A stretch of DNA of 64,000 nucleotides from Eucalyptus grandis (taxonomy: Eukaryota; Streptophyta; Magnoliopsida; Myrtales; Myrtaceae). The stretch's first letter is position 1. Every line of letters starts with the position of its first letter. The notes beneath the pieces were generated by a model, which was not told where the DNA came from, ran no database searches, and saw only the letters and a program-made list of their open reading frames with translations. Both the position numbers and the translations under genes were made by a program. The stretch spans positions 12,524,001-12,588,000 of the forward strand of contig NC_052620.1 of assembly GCF_016545825.1 (NCBI RefSeq). Reading direction: 5' to 3'. Below are positions 35,410 through 46,593 of this stretch, piece by piece.

Positions 35410-36584
35410 GGCTCCAAATGCTGCCTGTTGAATTAGGTTCTTTAAAAGCTTTGACCAAGCTACTTATAGGTAACCATCATGGAAGCATTAGAAAAATCCC
35501 AAGCTCAATCAGAGCACTAGTGAATCTTGAGTGCTTGTCCATATTAGGAGCCAAAAAGCTAAAACACTTCCTAACTCGATTGGAATTCTGGAATCTTTAG
35601 CTGAGTTGGATGTCTCAAGAACGGGCATTGTAGAATTTCCAAGTACCATTATCAATCTAAAGAGCTTGAAAATCTTGAGGATAAACTCATGTGACATGCA
35701 AAAGTTACCTGAGGCAATTGGGATGTTGGAGAAACTTGAAGAGATTCATGTAGAGACTTACCCGCAGCTAAAGATGATTCCTGAGGATGTCAGGAGACTA
35801 CCTCTCTTGAAGATTTTGATAATAACACACACTCTTTTGAATAATGTACCAAAACTTCCCCAGAATTTGGTATGTCTACATCTGTCCTAAAGAACTTCAA
35901 AAAAAGCTCCAGAGATCTCCAACCTTGTGAGAATAAGAAATTTGGAAATATGTTTTCCCCCCAAATTCCCCATCTATTTTCCCTGCAAACCTCTAGACAT
36001 CTCCAACCCATGTTGTATGTTGGCACTTTCGAGTATCACCAGCTCAAGCTCATGTTTGGGTTGCCTTTGCTATCTAAAAGAATTTGAACTCGAAAACTGC
36101 GATAACTTGCGACAGATTGGACAATTTCCCTCTAGTTTTAGGAAACTCACGATTCGTTACTGCAACAACTTGTGCCAGATTGGACAGCTTCCCTCTAGCT
36201 TGAGGGAACTTAAAGTTCACGATTGCAATCTTCTTGAAGTTTTTGACATTTTCAATTTAGAGAAATCTACAACACTTGCATATTAGTTGGTATTGCTCCC
36301 TTCGGACATTACTCAACTTCTCTAACTTGAAAAATCTTAAGGAGTGCGAGTTATGGTATGGTCCGAAATGGGTTGACGTTCAAGGTCTTGACAGACTCAA
36401 ATCTACAAAAATTCTTTGGATTGAAGGCTGCGGTTCCTGGGGAAGCTTACCTGATGTGTCAAACATGAAGAACTTGAAGATGTCCAGTTTTCGAGATAAT
36501 GGTTTTACCGATCCCAAGGAAGAGATGATGCTTTCCAACTTTAAGAAAGAGCTTGAAGAGATGATCACGCGCCACAGCACTTGA
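35410..36584 (+). pseudogene. TNL unit A: LRR exon relic
   Basis: Last LRR exon of a TIR-NBS-LRR resistance gene, closely similar to exon 4 of the gene at 46594-51616. Readable repeats include LPVELGSLKALTKLLIG, IPSSIRALVNLECLSI, LAELDVSRTGIVEFPSTIIN, LPEAIGMLEKLEEIHVE, LKEFELENCDNLRQIGQFP and LPSSLRELKVHDCNLLEV. Breaks: the first ~40 codons are missing; a one-base deletion in an A run near 35570; a nonsense codon TAA at 35888-35890 where unit B has TCA (Ser); a frameshift near 36270. TIR, NB-ARC and linker exons are absent upstream. The end MITRHST and its stop are at 36584. A non-functional duplicate. Confidence 0.9.
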
Positions 36585-37040
36585 GCAAGCTTGTAAGATC
36601 AGCAAATCCGCAAACTTATTTATTTACTCCTCTTTAACTTTGGTGTGCCTATGATGTCTTCTTGATTTTTTTTTTTCATGAGATTACGTGAGGACTAACC
36701 GTTTCGTTTTTCAAAATATTTTTAATTTGAAATCGCTTTCCAATTTTCATTTTCATTGTTCTTGAAAACGTGTATGATTTTTGAAAAAAGAATATTAGAA
36801 TAACTTATATGAGCATCTATTCCATATACTTGTTGACATCGACAACTTAATTAATATGGATCGACATAAATATTCATTTGTAGTATAGATCATAATACAT
36901 CCTTATCCAACGAGGTATGTCCAAATATTTACCTTCATTTGACCACCTTAGAAAGGGAGATTAATCCAACTACTAATTCTAAAAAAGATAATAATTAAAT
37001 AATTGTGCTTTTTCTTTTGAGATAAATGACAATTATTTGA
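36585..37040. other. 3' flank of TNL unit A
   Basis: No gene. 36660-36780 resembles the 3' flank of unit B at 52065-52170 (shared TTTTTAATTTGAAA and GAAAACGTGT-like patches), which confirms that the duplication extends past the coding region. Confidence 0.5.
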
Positions 37041-37600
37041 AATTAGTTCTTTCGGTTCAAGCTTGAGCTGTTTCTTTTTTTTTCTTTTCTATTTTTAATA
37101 GTTTAATCTAATCTTATTTAATTTGATCTAGTACTATATAGTCTTTCGGTGCCAAAGCAAGAGGCCTATGTGAAGGTTGACACACGGCCCCTCTTAAATT
37201 GACATATATCCCACTTTGATCTTTATACATTTTTCTTTTCCTTTTCCTTTTCATTCCTTTACAGTATTATCTTCATTATTTTCCTTCTGGCCACATATCA
37301 CTGTATTTTTTTGAAAGACAAAGGAACCATCATAAACAAATAGTATGTAGAAGATCCTATTTTATTTTCCGTATGTGTAATTTTTAATTACATAAGCAAA
37401 TGATCAAACCTAAATGAAGATAAATTAACAAAGTTTCGAATAACTATATTGCCCACTCTTCTATTATAATGCATGTCTAGTTTAAATTAAAAAGCAACCT
37501 AAATTGGTAGCCAAGCAAGCTTTCTTTAATTTATTTTTCTCGTTGCCATAGATTAATAATAGTATGAAACAAAGTAACTCCACAAAAGCGTCAGTTTGAT
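37040..37600. repeat. Duplicated segment S, copy 1
   Basis: Matches 56550-56985 over most of its length and 45390-45640 over its second half. Landmarks are TTGACATATATCCCACTTTG, ATAAACAAATAGTATG, AACCTAAATGAAGATAA and AACAAAGTTTC. It follows a TNL LRR exon in copies 1 and 3 and precedes the TNL leader in copy 2. Confidence 0.8.
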
Positions 37601-37699
37601 CATCACTGTCGACAACTGATTTTGCCGATCTAGTAAGTTGTCACTTTTCATGAAAATGCAAAAATATAGAATAGTATAAAATAAAAAATAAAAAACACA

Positions 37700-38610
37700 A
37701 AGGAATTGAGCCAGTTCGACCCGGCTCGTTTGGGTCGGGCTTAGCCGTCTCCCTTCATTTCTTTGCCCCGGCCCATTTCTTTTATTTTCTTTTGGCCCAG
37801 TTCTTTTCCCTCTTCAGCCCGATACCCCACCTTTTCTTTCTTTCCCCAGTTTTTCTTCACGCTCGCGGAGACGAGCGAGGAAGGACGCTCGTACAGCAGA
37901 GACAGCATTGCAACGGCGGCGGCGATCGTCGAGCGAGAATTTTGGTCGGGGAAGCGACCAACAGAGAGGACGGGGGCGTCGACCTCGAGGAGAAGAATCG
38001 CTGTTTGGTTGCTCTTTAAAGGGAGAGACTGAGAGGGTGAAGATGGTCATTTCCGACGGTCCTTGCTCAAGGTAGGCCTCTTGCTGCCGTCGTCGTCAGT
38101 GCCGTCTACCGATGATCTCGGGGCTTGACGGGGTCGAAAGATGTGAGATCACGGTTCATCCCGTTTTCGTGTATGGAATGAACCTGGTCTTCTATTTCCA
38201 CTGTCACCATATCGGTAGGGGCTCTTGGCGTTTTGGGTGTCGTATCTCAGTTAAGTCGCTGCCCGCATCTCGTGAGTGCTCTTTGGTTCTTTAGTTTGAG
38301 TCGCTCTTTCCCAGGAATCTTGGCTTGGAGCCGGCCAGAGTGCGGTTCACCTCGAACTCGCCCTCTAGTCGTCGTCTCCGAGCCGGGTAGGGACTTCCTC
38401 GTTAAACGGTCACCCACACAAGCCCCTTCAGCTCCGCCTTGTTCCGTTTAAAGGACGACCTGGGCTTGGTTTCTCCGGTTCTTGAGTGTTCCATGTCCAA
38501 CTGAGTTGATTTCTTTGGCGTCACGGGTCTAGATCCGAGTTCGGGTCTTGAAACGGTCAGTAACTTCTCCTCAACGCACTGCACACCGCGTGTTTGCATA
38601 AATGTCTAAA
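37700..38610 (+). other. GC-rich leader-like island, unrecognised
   Basis: Sharp rise in GC after the segment S copy, with CCGACCC/GGCCC patches and several overlapping open frames on both strands, none with a known domain. It resembles the promoter and leader of a retroelement. Similar GC-rich islands occur next to the other S copies (44560-45190 and 57000-58200), though I cannot align them along their length. Confidence 0.3.
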
Positions 38611-39218
38611 TGAAGCTCTGTTTTTGTCCTGGGGAACGTCTCCTGATTTAAAACATTTTGATGACCATTTCTTTTTTAAATCGCAACATCCATCTTCAAT
38701 TGATTTATTTCGAGTTCATCTTTCTGTGGTTCGAGTATATGGCCGTATGTCCTGCCTTTTTTTTCTTTTTTTCTCTTGCGTTTGGCTCCTCGTTTTGCAC
38801 ATCTTTTGGTGTCACTTGTGTGATGCTTGCTAGATGGAGTGTACGGCTGGAATGTATATGATGAATCGACATAATGATTGGTAGTAAGTAGTGAAGTCCA
38901 TTTGTTTGTGGCTTGAGATTTTGTTACGGTGTTCGTAAAATATGAGTCTTGAGTTTCATGAGTTTTTTTTTTTTTTTTTTTTTTTCGGTCTTACGTAACT
39001 CCTCTCGGACTTTTGTCCTTGCCTCCTTGCGGGCGTGGGAGTCGAAACCCACTCTGAAATGAAATCGAGTCAACCTCCTCCTTCTAAGTTGAAAGAGTTG
39101 AAAGGGGCGTCCAGCGCGCGAATTTGAACCCCAATGAGTGGTTGAGTTTCATGAGTTAGTGGGTAAAATTTAATGAGTTCTCAGTCCACTAACTAAAAAC
39201 AATGGACACATAAAGTTT

Positions 39219-40073
39219 AGAGTGTGTTTGGTAATATTTTTATACCCAAAAATAATTTCTATTTAGAAATAGTTTTTTTCATTTTTATTATCAAGAACAA
39301 GGTTTTCGTGAACAATCTTTGGCCATCCCAGCCATGAAGAACCACCTCGTCAAAGTAGTTAAGGATAAAGCCTTGACTTTCAGTAATGTCACAAATACTT
39401 CCAGGAATAGGAGGATTCAACACAGCTGGGGAATAGATCCGTCCATTTTCTCTCCTACGGTGTCCGATATCTCCCTTTAATCTCGGATTGTTCATACTGC
39501 TGCTGCTTTTCCGGATGGGGTTTGTTCAAGCCTTTTCTTCGGTCGTTTGCTGCTGTTGCGGGTGGGAGCGTGGAGCAAAGCTGGGGCCAGATCAATCTTC
39601 GGAGTTGCTGTCGCTTGTGTGAGGGGATTTTGGTTGATGTCTGGTTTCCTTCTCCCTTGTCCTTATTGTTGTTGCCGCTGGTTGGCTGGTTCTTGCCACT
39701 GTTTTGGCTGTTTTGTTGCCACTGTTCTGGTTGGTTCTTGCCGCTGGTTTGGCTGTCTTGTTGCTTCTGTGTTAGCAGCTTTTGTTTTCTTTCTTGGTAT
39801 CCTTCCACTCGTTTTGACTCGTTTGTCTTTATGAGTGTAAGTTTTGATGTTGGGAACCCTCTTTTGTATAGTTTTGGTTAAAGTCAATATATACTTACTT
39901 TAAAAAAAAAAAAACAAGGAAGTAGTTTTTTTTTCTTTTTGTTTCGTTCTACATCTATTTCCTAACGACTTAGAATAGAAAGATTAATTAATGTTACCAA
40001 AAGAATTTATATTTCTTTTATGTTCGAAAAAAAAAAAAAAATCGAAAAATAAGATAGTTACTAAACATGCTCT
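39219..40073. mobile_element. Candidate hAT-like MITE containing a poly(A)-tailed insert
   Basis: Ends form an imperfect inverted repeat: AGAGTGTGTTTGGTAA at 39219 and its complement AGAGCATGTTTAGTAA at 40073. The host-like outer parts are AT-rich. An inner, GC-richer block at 39303-39912 ends in a 13-base A run. No clear 8-bp target duplication is visible, so the class is uncertain. Confidence 0.45.
39303..39912 (+). mobile_element. Poly(A)-tailed retroposed fragment (LINE 3' end or similar)
   Basis: Ends with A13 at 39902-39914 after AATATATACTTACTTT, and is flanked by AACAAGG at 39296-39302 and 39913-39919, a possible 7-bp target duplication overlapping the A tail. 39680-39780 carries two imperfect repeats with GTTGCCACTG/GGTTCTTGCC units. 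On the minus strand the same DNA gives protein-like stretches (39808-39455 and 39495-39259), which I do not recognise. 5'-truncated LINE is the simplest reading. Confidence 0.45.
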
Positions 40074-40079
40074 TAGTAA

Positions 40080-41235
40080 ATAGTATGGGGAAGCTAGAGG
40101 AGGAGCCAAAAGAGGGGAAGTTTTAGAGGTGTTTCCATGGACGAGTTGAATGTGAAGAGTGAGTGTGAAGAATAGAAAATTAAGGTATGGGCTCTACAAT
40201 GATAAATGGGTTTAACATGGACCTGGGTTTAATTCATCCTTATTTGAAGGAGGCTTTAACATGGGCATGGTGTTGCTTTTGTTGGAAGAGCAGGCTAGTC
40301 ATGAGTCTTCTTAATTTGGGCTTAATTTAAGTTAAACAAAGATGGGCTTAATTAGGAGTCTTCAGAAATCGGGCTTAGGACGGTTAGAATTGGATTGGGC
40401 TTGAGGATGGACTCAATTGCGCTATTTAGCCCATCTCGGCGAGGCTAGAATTCTGTCTTTATTTGGATTGGGCTCAAGGACCCAGTCCGATTCACCATTT
40501 TCGGGATTATTAAAAATTAAAAAATTCATAAAAATTCATAAAATGCTTGGAAGTAGGTTTTCATGAAATTTTTAAGTTGTAGCATTAGATTTATTTAGTT
40601 TAGTTTAATTAGTGTACATGTAGCTTAGTCCTAGTAGAGTACCCTTTTGAAAGTAATTAAACTAGATTTGGATCGGCTCATGGGGACAGTGTCTTAAGGA
40701 TTACAACATGGCTATGTATATTTTTTGCTCAATTTGTACCATGTTTTCTTTTTCGCATATACTTTAAAAGTCATTTCAATATTTGGGCGTTTACTTACTC
40801 CTTCGTCTTTCAATAAATTAGCTGTTTATCACTTTCCTAGAATAGGTTAGGATTAGTTTAGAATTTGATGAAAATGAACCCTACAAAAACATTTGTAGGA
40901 TCATTTAGCAACTTTGATGCATTTAGGACTATTATCGGCAGTCAAGGCCATGTGACTACTTAAGTAATGACCTTCCAAGCTAGAGCGGAAGGGCGCTCAT
41001 AGACATTAACATAATCAAATCCTCGACTTTAGAATCTGTAATTGTGTAGGAATTAAGACGACACTCCCGTGTCTCGATTGATTTCTAATTGACTCCAATA
41101 GGCTTAAGAGAGTCCGCACTTAATTAAGAGTCGTTGATCTGAATTAGGCAAAATCTCTAAATCTATTTCTTTTCCCTTCTGGACGGAAAGGGTTAGTCAC
41201 AACAATGACTACAAAGACCAGGCCAATCGAAGCAT
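40080..41235. other. LTR-retroelement-like non-coding sequence
   Basis: No coding domain. The region 40230-40510 is rich in GGGCTTAA/GCCCAAT-type motifs and is followed by a long AT-rich stretch with typical non-coding LTR phrases. It sits between segment S copy 1 and segment D copy 1, which are almost adjacent in the unit B copy, so it is probably inserted DNA. No LTR pair could be established. Confidence 0.35.
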
Positions 41236-41239
41236 CGTA

Positions 41240-41410
41240 GAGAGAGCAGGTTTGCTTTTGACGCAACTCACAATGGAGGTGAATTTATCTTTCCTTTTTC
41301 TTTGGAGTGGTCATCTTGTCAAGTGTAACTTTTCCTTCTTTTCTTATTAAATCAGAAATCTTAATGTCAATCAAGTGCATATGTTTCTTCTTTCCCCTTT
41401 TTCATCCTAT
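41240..41410. repeat. Duplicated segment D, copy 1
   Basis: Matches 45690-45810. Shared landmarks are a TGCTTTTGACGC/TGCTTCTGACGC core and AGAAATCTTAATGTCAATCA followed by AGTGC. In unit B it follows segment S directly and precedes the TNL leader. Confidence 0.7.
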
Positions 41411-41494
41411 TAAATGCATACTTGAGATCCAAAATTAACAAAACCCCAAAAAATGAGGGATTTACTTTACTCGAATTATGACCAAACGACACGT

Positions 41495-42545
41495 GATAGT
41501 AGATGGGAAAAAGCAAGATCATTTGAGATTCCTTTCATGACTAATCTTAACCTTTTCCCTTTTGTTGATGGCGGGGAAAAATAGTTTTAGTCTTTTCCAT
41601 TTTGTTCAGTGTGCCATCCAAGGAGATAACCTTTTGAGCGTCCTCCTTGGAAATTTCCTCTTGGGTTCTAAGAATTGATTCCTAACTTCTATTAAAAAAA
41701 GAGAGTAGGTGATCGAAATTTTTTAAAGGAAACAATTGATTCTAGATTTCCAAGAAAAGTCATAGAAATGGTAATGGATGGGGAAAAAGCAAGATCATTC
41801 GAGATTTTTTTCATGATAGATTTGGAAAACTAGAGTAGTTGTCCTCTAAAGTCTCTCATGATCCTCTACAACATCCTTCAAAGATGCATCGTCTACAAAG
41901 CTACTGGTTAGATGTGTTCCCTTATTTTATTGTTCTCACTTCTGTCAAGGACTTATGAAATAAACAATTTGTAGAAGACAAAAAAGTACACCAGCGTGCA
42001 ACCTTGTTATTTGATTTTTTTTTTTTTAACCAAAATGTTTAGATTAATAAACATTATGCCGCAGCTCACAAACATGAACATTTGTTGGAAAGGAAGAAAG
42101 ATGAAGAAATTCGATCTATCCGTCGTACAATGGATATCATATCATAATGATTTATGGAAAGAATTGAACTTTGATACAATCTAATGTCGTTGCTAAATCA
42201 TGATGTGTCAAAGACTGAAATCATTGTAAAGATGGGACAAATTATTCAAAGTCAAGATCACGAAGAGATTGAGGTTGTCTTAAAGCAAGACAATAGCAAT
42301 TGATTCTAAACTACCAAGAAAGGTCGTAGAAGCACGACATTGGATGAGAAAAAGTAGAGCTCGTTTGCGGTTCCTTCCATGACTGATCTTTAACTTTTCC
42401 CTTTTGTTGATGGCTGGGAAAAAAGGGTTAAAAGCGCTTTCCATTTCACACGGTACCCGGAAGGGGAGGTTGCCTTTGGGGCGTTCTTCTTGGAAAGCTC
42501 CTCGTGGGTCCAAGAAATAGTAGCCAACTTCCTTTTTTTTATTAT
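41495..42545. repeat. Degenerate duplicated blocks
   Basis: Two blocks of about 190 bp at 41495-41685 and 42335-42535 share CTTTTCCCTTTTGTTGATGG and the following text. A shorter block at 41730-41800 matches 42288-42345 (AATTGATTCTA and AAGAAAGTC/GTC patches). No coding content. Confidence 0.65.
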
Positions 42546-42549
42546 TATT

Positions 42550-43135
42550 AATTACCAATTTCTTTCATGACTGATAAAACAATTCTCATATTATTTGGCA
42601 AATTTTGTTTAATTATCAAGATCTTAAATTTACCAATTATACAGAAAATTACCAATATTTCCTTGGTGACTTCTTGATTTTTTCCAAATTAAGTAACTCA
42701 ATGGAAAAGGTTAAAAAATTAATAAAAGCCAAATAAACATCTATAGTTAACTCAAATAAGAGTTAGTAATCAGTTGAAAGCTCAATCGAGCAAAAGGTTG
42801 ACAAATAAGAGTTAGTAAATTTAAGGCACAATGAATAAAGGTGAATGAAAAATTGATTATAAAAATAAGAAAAGTTGGTAATTGAAAAAAAAACTTGGTA
42901 ACTAATTTAAATAAGAGTTGCTAACTCAAAATTAATTGATAATTTAAATAGAGAAAAGTAGGGAAGTCATTCTAATTAAAATTGGCAATGTTAAGGCAGT
43001 TTTGAGAAATGCAACTAGAAGTTTGTAGATGATAAAAAAAAAAATGAAAATCAAAGTTTGAAGGTGTTACCCTTTCATTTTTATTTTCAAGCGAGTGAGG
43101 TTAGAAGTGCTACTCCAAGTGTCTACATTTCTCAG
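42550..43135. other. AT-rich intergenic, no gene
   Basis: Very AT-rich. Short motifs such as AATAAGAGTTAGTAA recur around 42760-42930. No gene recognised. Confidence 0.45.
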
Positions 43136-43139
43136 ACAT

Positions 43140-43405
43140 TTCATCTGATTCTCGCCCCGTGCGCCCTGTCACTTGTGGGGCCTAGGGCCAAACCTTTAAT
43201 TATATCTCCACCACCTTGCACTTTCTTGTGTGACCATTGCCCATTGACCCTTGTTCCACACGTTGTCCTTGCAACTTCCTTGGAATGCACCATAACGCGT
43301 TTTGTATCATCCCAGGCTTGTAAAATCACCATAAAATGTGGTGTGATTTGTTTTCAGAATTTTAGTAGGTGCAGCCAAGGTGAAAAAAAATGAGCTATTT
43401 ATACT
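43140..43405 (+). pseudogene. TNL leader relic with lost start codon
   Basis: 43335-43400 matches the 50 bp before and just after the start of the unit B TNL gene: TGTGATTTGTTTTCAG then AATTTTAGTAGGTGCAGCC. At the position of the ATG the relic has GTG, followed by an A-rich stretch, and the TIR exon is absent. The conserved polypyrimidine-CAG suggests a 5' UTR intron acceptor in both. This marks a former TNL unit that lost its coding part. Confidence 0.6.
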
Positions 43406-44550
43406 CTTTCCTCAGACTTGGACTTTATATGACCACCTTACAAGTGATTTTTTTTTTTATGACATTTCTATTTTCCCAACGCTTATGTTCCAACAAAAAT
43501 ACATGTATGCATAAAAAAATTCCAGGTTCCATGGGGTAAATGCACTAGAGGACAAATTTTAGCGAATGGTGTTGTTATAGTTGTTGGCAAACTCACTTTG
43601 GGTAAAAATGCATTAGTAGCTTATTTGTTGTTGACACTTAAATTTTGATAACTTAATTAGTTGTTAATTGCATAACTAACCTTGATTCCTTGCATTTTGC
43701 ATATTAGTTGCATTTTTTTTTCGTGCATTATTTGAATCTATATATTTGCATTAAATTGGCGACTGATAGATTTAAGTGAATTATCTCGAACTTAACTGAT
43801 AAACTAGACTGAATTTATAAGAGCATAAAATTTTGGCTAAGCTAATAGAACACTAAGTGGCCGAAAGTTATAAATGGAAGAACTCAGAGGTGCCAAGGTG
43901 GAAAAAATTAATTCATTAGAGTAAATTCGGGGGATAAAGACAATAACTTTGTAAAAAAAATATTTTAAAGGACATTGCAGGAATATCTTCACAACCCCAT
44001 CACGGCAAGATTCGTTCTACTTCAACGGCTGAGATCATTCTCATCCCAATCGAGGGGCCTGTATTGGTGGGAACAGGACAGGATCGTGGCCATTTCCCTT
44101 CCCTTCCCTTCGCTCCCCCCAACCCAAAAAAAAAAAAAGAAAAAGAAAATATTATAATAATTATACCTATGGACTCCTTCTCACATTTGTCCTTCCTCCA
44201 CAGTAAATTTCCAAGAACTTGTACCCAAGGCTCGATTAATCTCCTCAGGATTCGATCCAAGCCCCAACGTAGACGCCCAAGTCGACGCCCGAGTCAAGGT
44301 AGGCACATCATCATAAATGCATCGCTGTCGTACGCGTTGAGGGAAACTACTAAAGGAAAACAATAAATTACAAAGGTAAAGATAATGAATATCTCAAGCA
44401 ATTTCTGGGAACTTTACGTGAGGTTTGAGAGGTAAAGGAATATTGAGACTAATATATAATTATTTTAAAACAAGAAAGGGGAGACTAACAGTTCACAAAA
44501 AAAAAAAAAAAGTGAAAAAGGAAAAAACACTGTATAAAATGACCCACTGA
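43405..44550. other. Intergenic, no gene recognised
   Basis: AT-rich. Short open frames near 44000-44366 on both strands show no domain. Confidence 0.45.
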
Positions 44551-44559
44551 GGAGGGATT

Positions 44560-45190
44560 GCTTGTGCTCGTTCGCCGGTGTGGTTTAATTTTTCGGCATC
44601 ATTGCAGCTTTTGTCCGGCGGTCTCTGGTTTGCTTCCTCGTCGAAATTCTCGAGACCTTGTTTGCCGGCGTTGATCTCCGGCTCCTGTCCTTCTGCCAAC
44701 GCAACCGCCGCGCCGTCCCTCACCAGTCACCGAGCTCGTTGCCGGCTTGTCCATCGTCGCGCCTCTACCTCGCTTGCCGGCACTCTTCGTCGCGCTGCAG
44801 CCGCGAGAGCAGTTTTGCCGACTTATTCTAACGCCACAGCAGCAGTCCCTGGCGGTTTCCGGTGATTCCAGGCGGCATCCAGGCTCCACTCGACGCCACC
44901 GCTTGCTGTTTTGTTTCCTCTGCTACGTTTGATTTCCTTTCGCAGGTTGCATAGAGCAGACTAGCATTGACTGAATCCACACTGTCGCCGCCAAGGAGAG
45001 TCCGGCTGACCTCAGCTTTCCAGTTAGACTGCCCAAAACCAACAAACCTTCACCGTTGCATCTTTTATTCTAGCTAACCTGTCTGCAATTTGCTGTGTCC
45101 TTGCTGAATTGCCATCGTCGCTGCTTTGGGCCTGACGTTCCTCCTCACCCGTCGCTGTAAAGCTGCCCGTCGTCAGACCCAATTCTTGGA
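44560..45190. other. GC-rich island, unrecognised
   Basis: Rich in GCCG, CGTCGC and related motifs, with overlapping open frames on both strands (44578-44865 plus, 44599-44889 minus). Neither shows a domain. It lies just upstream of segment S copy 2. Confidence 0.3.
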
Positions 45191-45389
45191 AAGAAATACT
45201 TCAAACTAGGTAATTTCTTGAACCAATCTGATAGGTAGCAATTATTGATTATCTAATTTATAGTATTCGATAATAATCTTGGTTTGTTTGAGATTTTTAA
45301 GCATGTCCATGTTAGGAAATTTCCTATTTCAATAATTCGATCTGGGTTATGGATTGCATATACAATTTTTTTTAAAAAATAATTTTGAT

Positions 45390-45850
45390 TTTCCTTATAC
45401 GTAAATTTTAATTCAATAAAAGATTACATAAACAGCCCATCCAACCTAAATGAATAAGTTAACAAAGTTTCATAAAATTCTATTTTCCCAATCTTCTTTT
45501 AGAAATGCATGTATAATTAAAATTAAAAAGCACCTAAAATTGTCAACAATCCAGCTTTTTTAGATTTATTTTTCTTTTTGCTTTTGACTAGTAATAGTAC
45601 AATAAAGTAACTGCAAAAACTAAAAAGCATCACTTGGTTCAAGACTACGACTATAAATATTAGGCCACTCGAAGCAACCTAGAATAGTAGGTATGCTTCT
45701 GACGCTATTCGCCGTCAAGGAGGCAAGTTTTTGTTTCTTATTTTGATTTATATAAGAAATCTTAATGTCAATCAAGTGCCAATTCTTCTTTTCTTTTACT
45801 TTTTTGGGTACACGTGTTTCGTATTTTCTTAGACTACGACTAAATTATGT
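45390..45850. repeat. Duplicated segments S (copy 2) and D (copy 2)
   Basis: 45390-45640 matches 37350-37600 and 56830-56985; 45690-45810 matches 41240-41410. Here S and D are only about 50 bp apart, the compact order from which the interrupted 37.0-41.4 kb copy can be understood. Confidence 0.75.
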
Positions 45851-46149
45851 TGACTTGACTCCAGTGGGCCCCCCTGCTAGCCATCACCGGCGTGCAGATA
45901 AATGGTGATTTTATCAACGGAAGTGAAAAATTGTTGCTTTGCTTCAATAAGGTAAAAAAAAAACATGTTATCTTAACACTTTATATTTGAATATATATTT
46001 AAATCTTAACTAGAAAGTAAAAGGTTTTGCTTTTTTAAAAAGCACCAAGCAAACTGGTCCTAATAAAATTCAACTGGCTTTGGCCAGGCATAAAAATTAG
46101 GAAAACTCCTTTTCCTTCTTAAGTTATATTTCATTATGTGTCATTTGTG

Positions 46150-46593
46150 AAATCCAACTATATATACATTCGCGTCTATCGATGATAAGAATATTAAGTT
46201 AAAATGAAATTGATGGTTGGTTCAAACTTAATCATCACATTTGATTTAATATAACTTGCATTACTTATTTTCAGTTTAGGTTTAGACCTTGGTGGGCCTC
46301 AGGCCAGCAATGGAAATAGGAAATTGAAACTCAATTTCACAGAATCAACTAATATAATCTTGCTCGAAATTTACCATATTGAATTTCCCATCCACCGGTG
46401 AACTCGTGGGACTTAGGCCATTAATTAATCCTTCAATCATATATCTAGCAATTTCTCTCGATCAATGCCAACCCGACGGACGTAAATGAAACTGATCCTC
46501 GCTTTCCTACCTGACCATCGCTCGTTGGCCCTTGTTAAAAGCATGTCAAATCTTTTGTGATTTGCTTTCAGAATTTTAGCAGACGCAGCTGAG
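46150..46593 (+). promoter_or_regulatory. Upstream region and probable 5' UTR intron end of the TNL gene
   Basis: A TATA-like TATATATACA lies at about 46152. A polypyrimidine-CAG acceptor (GATTTGCTTTCAG) ends about 20 bp before the ATG at 46594 and is conserved in the relic at 43335-43400. This suggests a 5' UTR intron. Promoter position is inferred. Confidence 0.4.

Noticed and set aside
37763..38032. Short plus-strand open frames as a host gene
   Set aside because: No domain, no splice context and several competing frames; reported only as a GC-rich island.
43058..43393. 111-codon open frame as a gene
   Set aside because: Its last 60 bases are the non-coding TNL leader, and the rest has no recognisable family.
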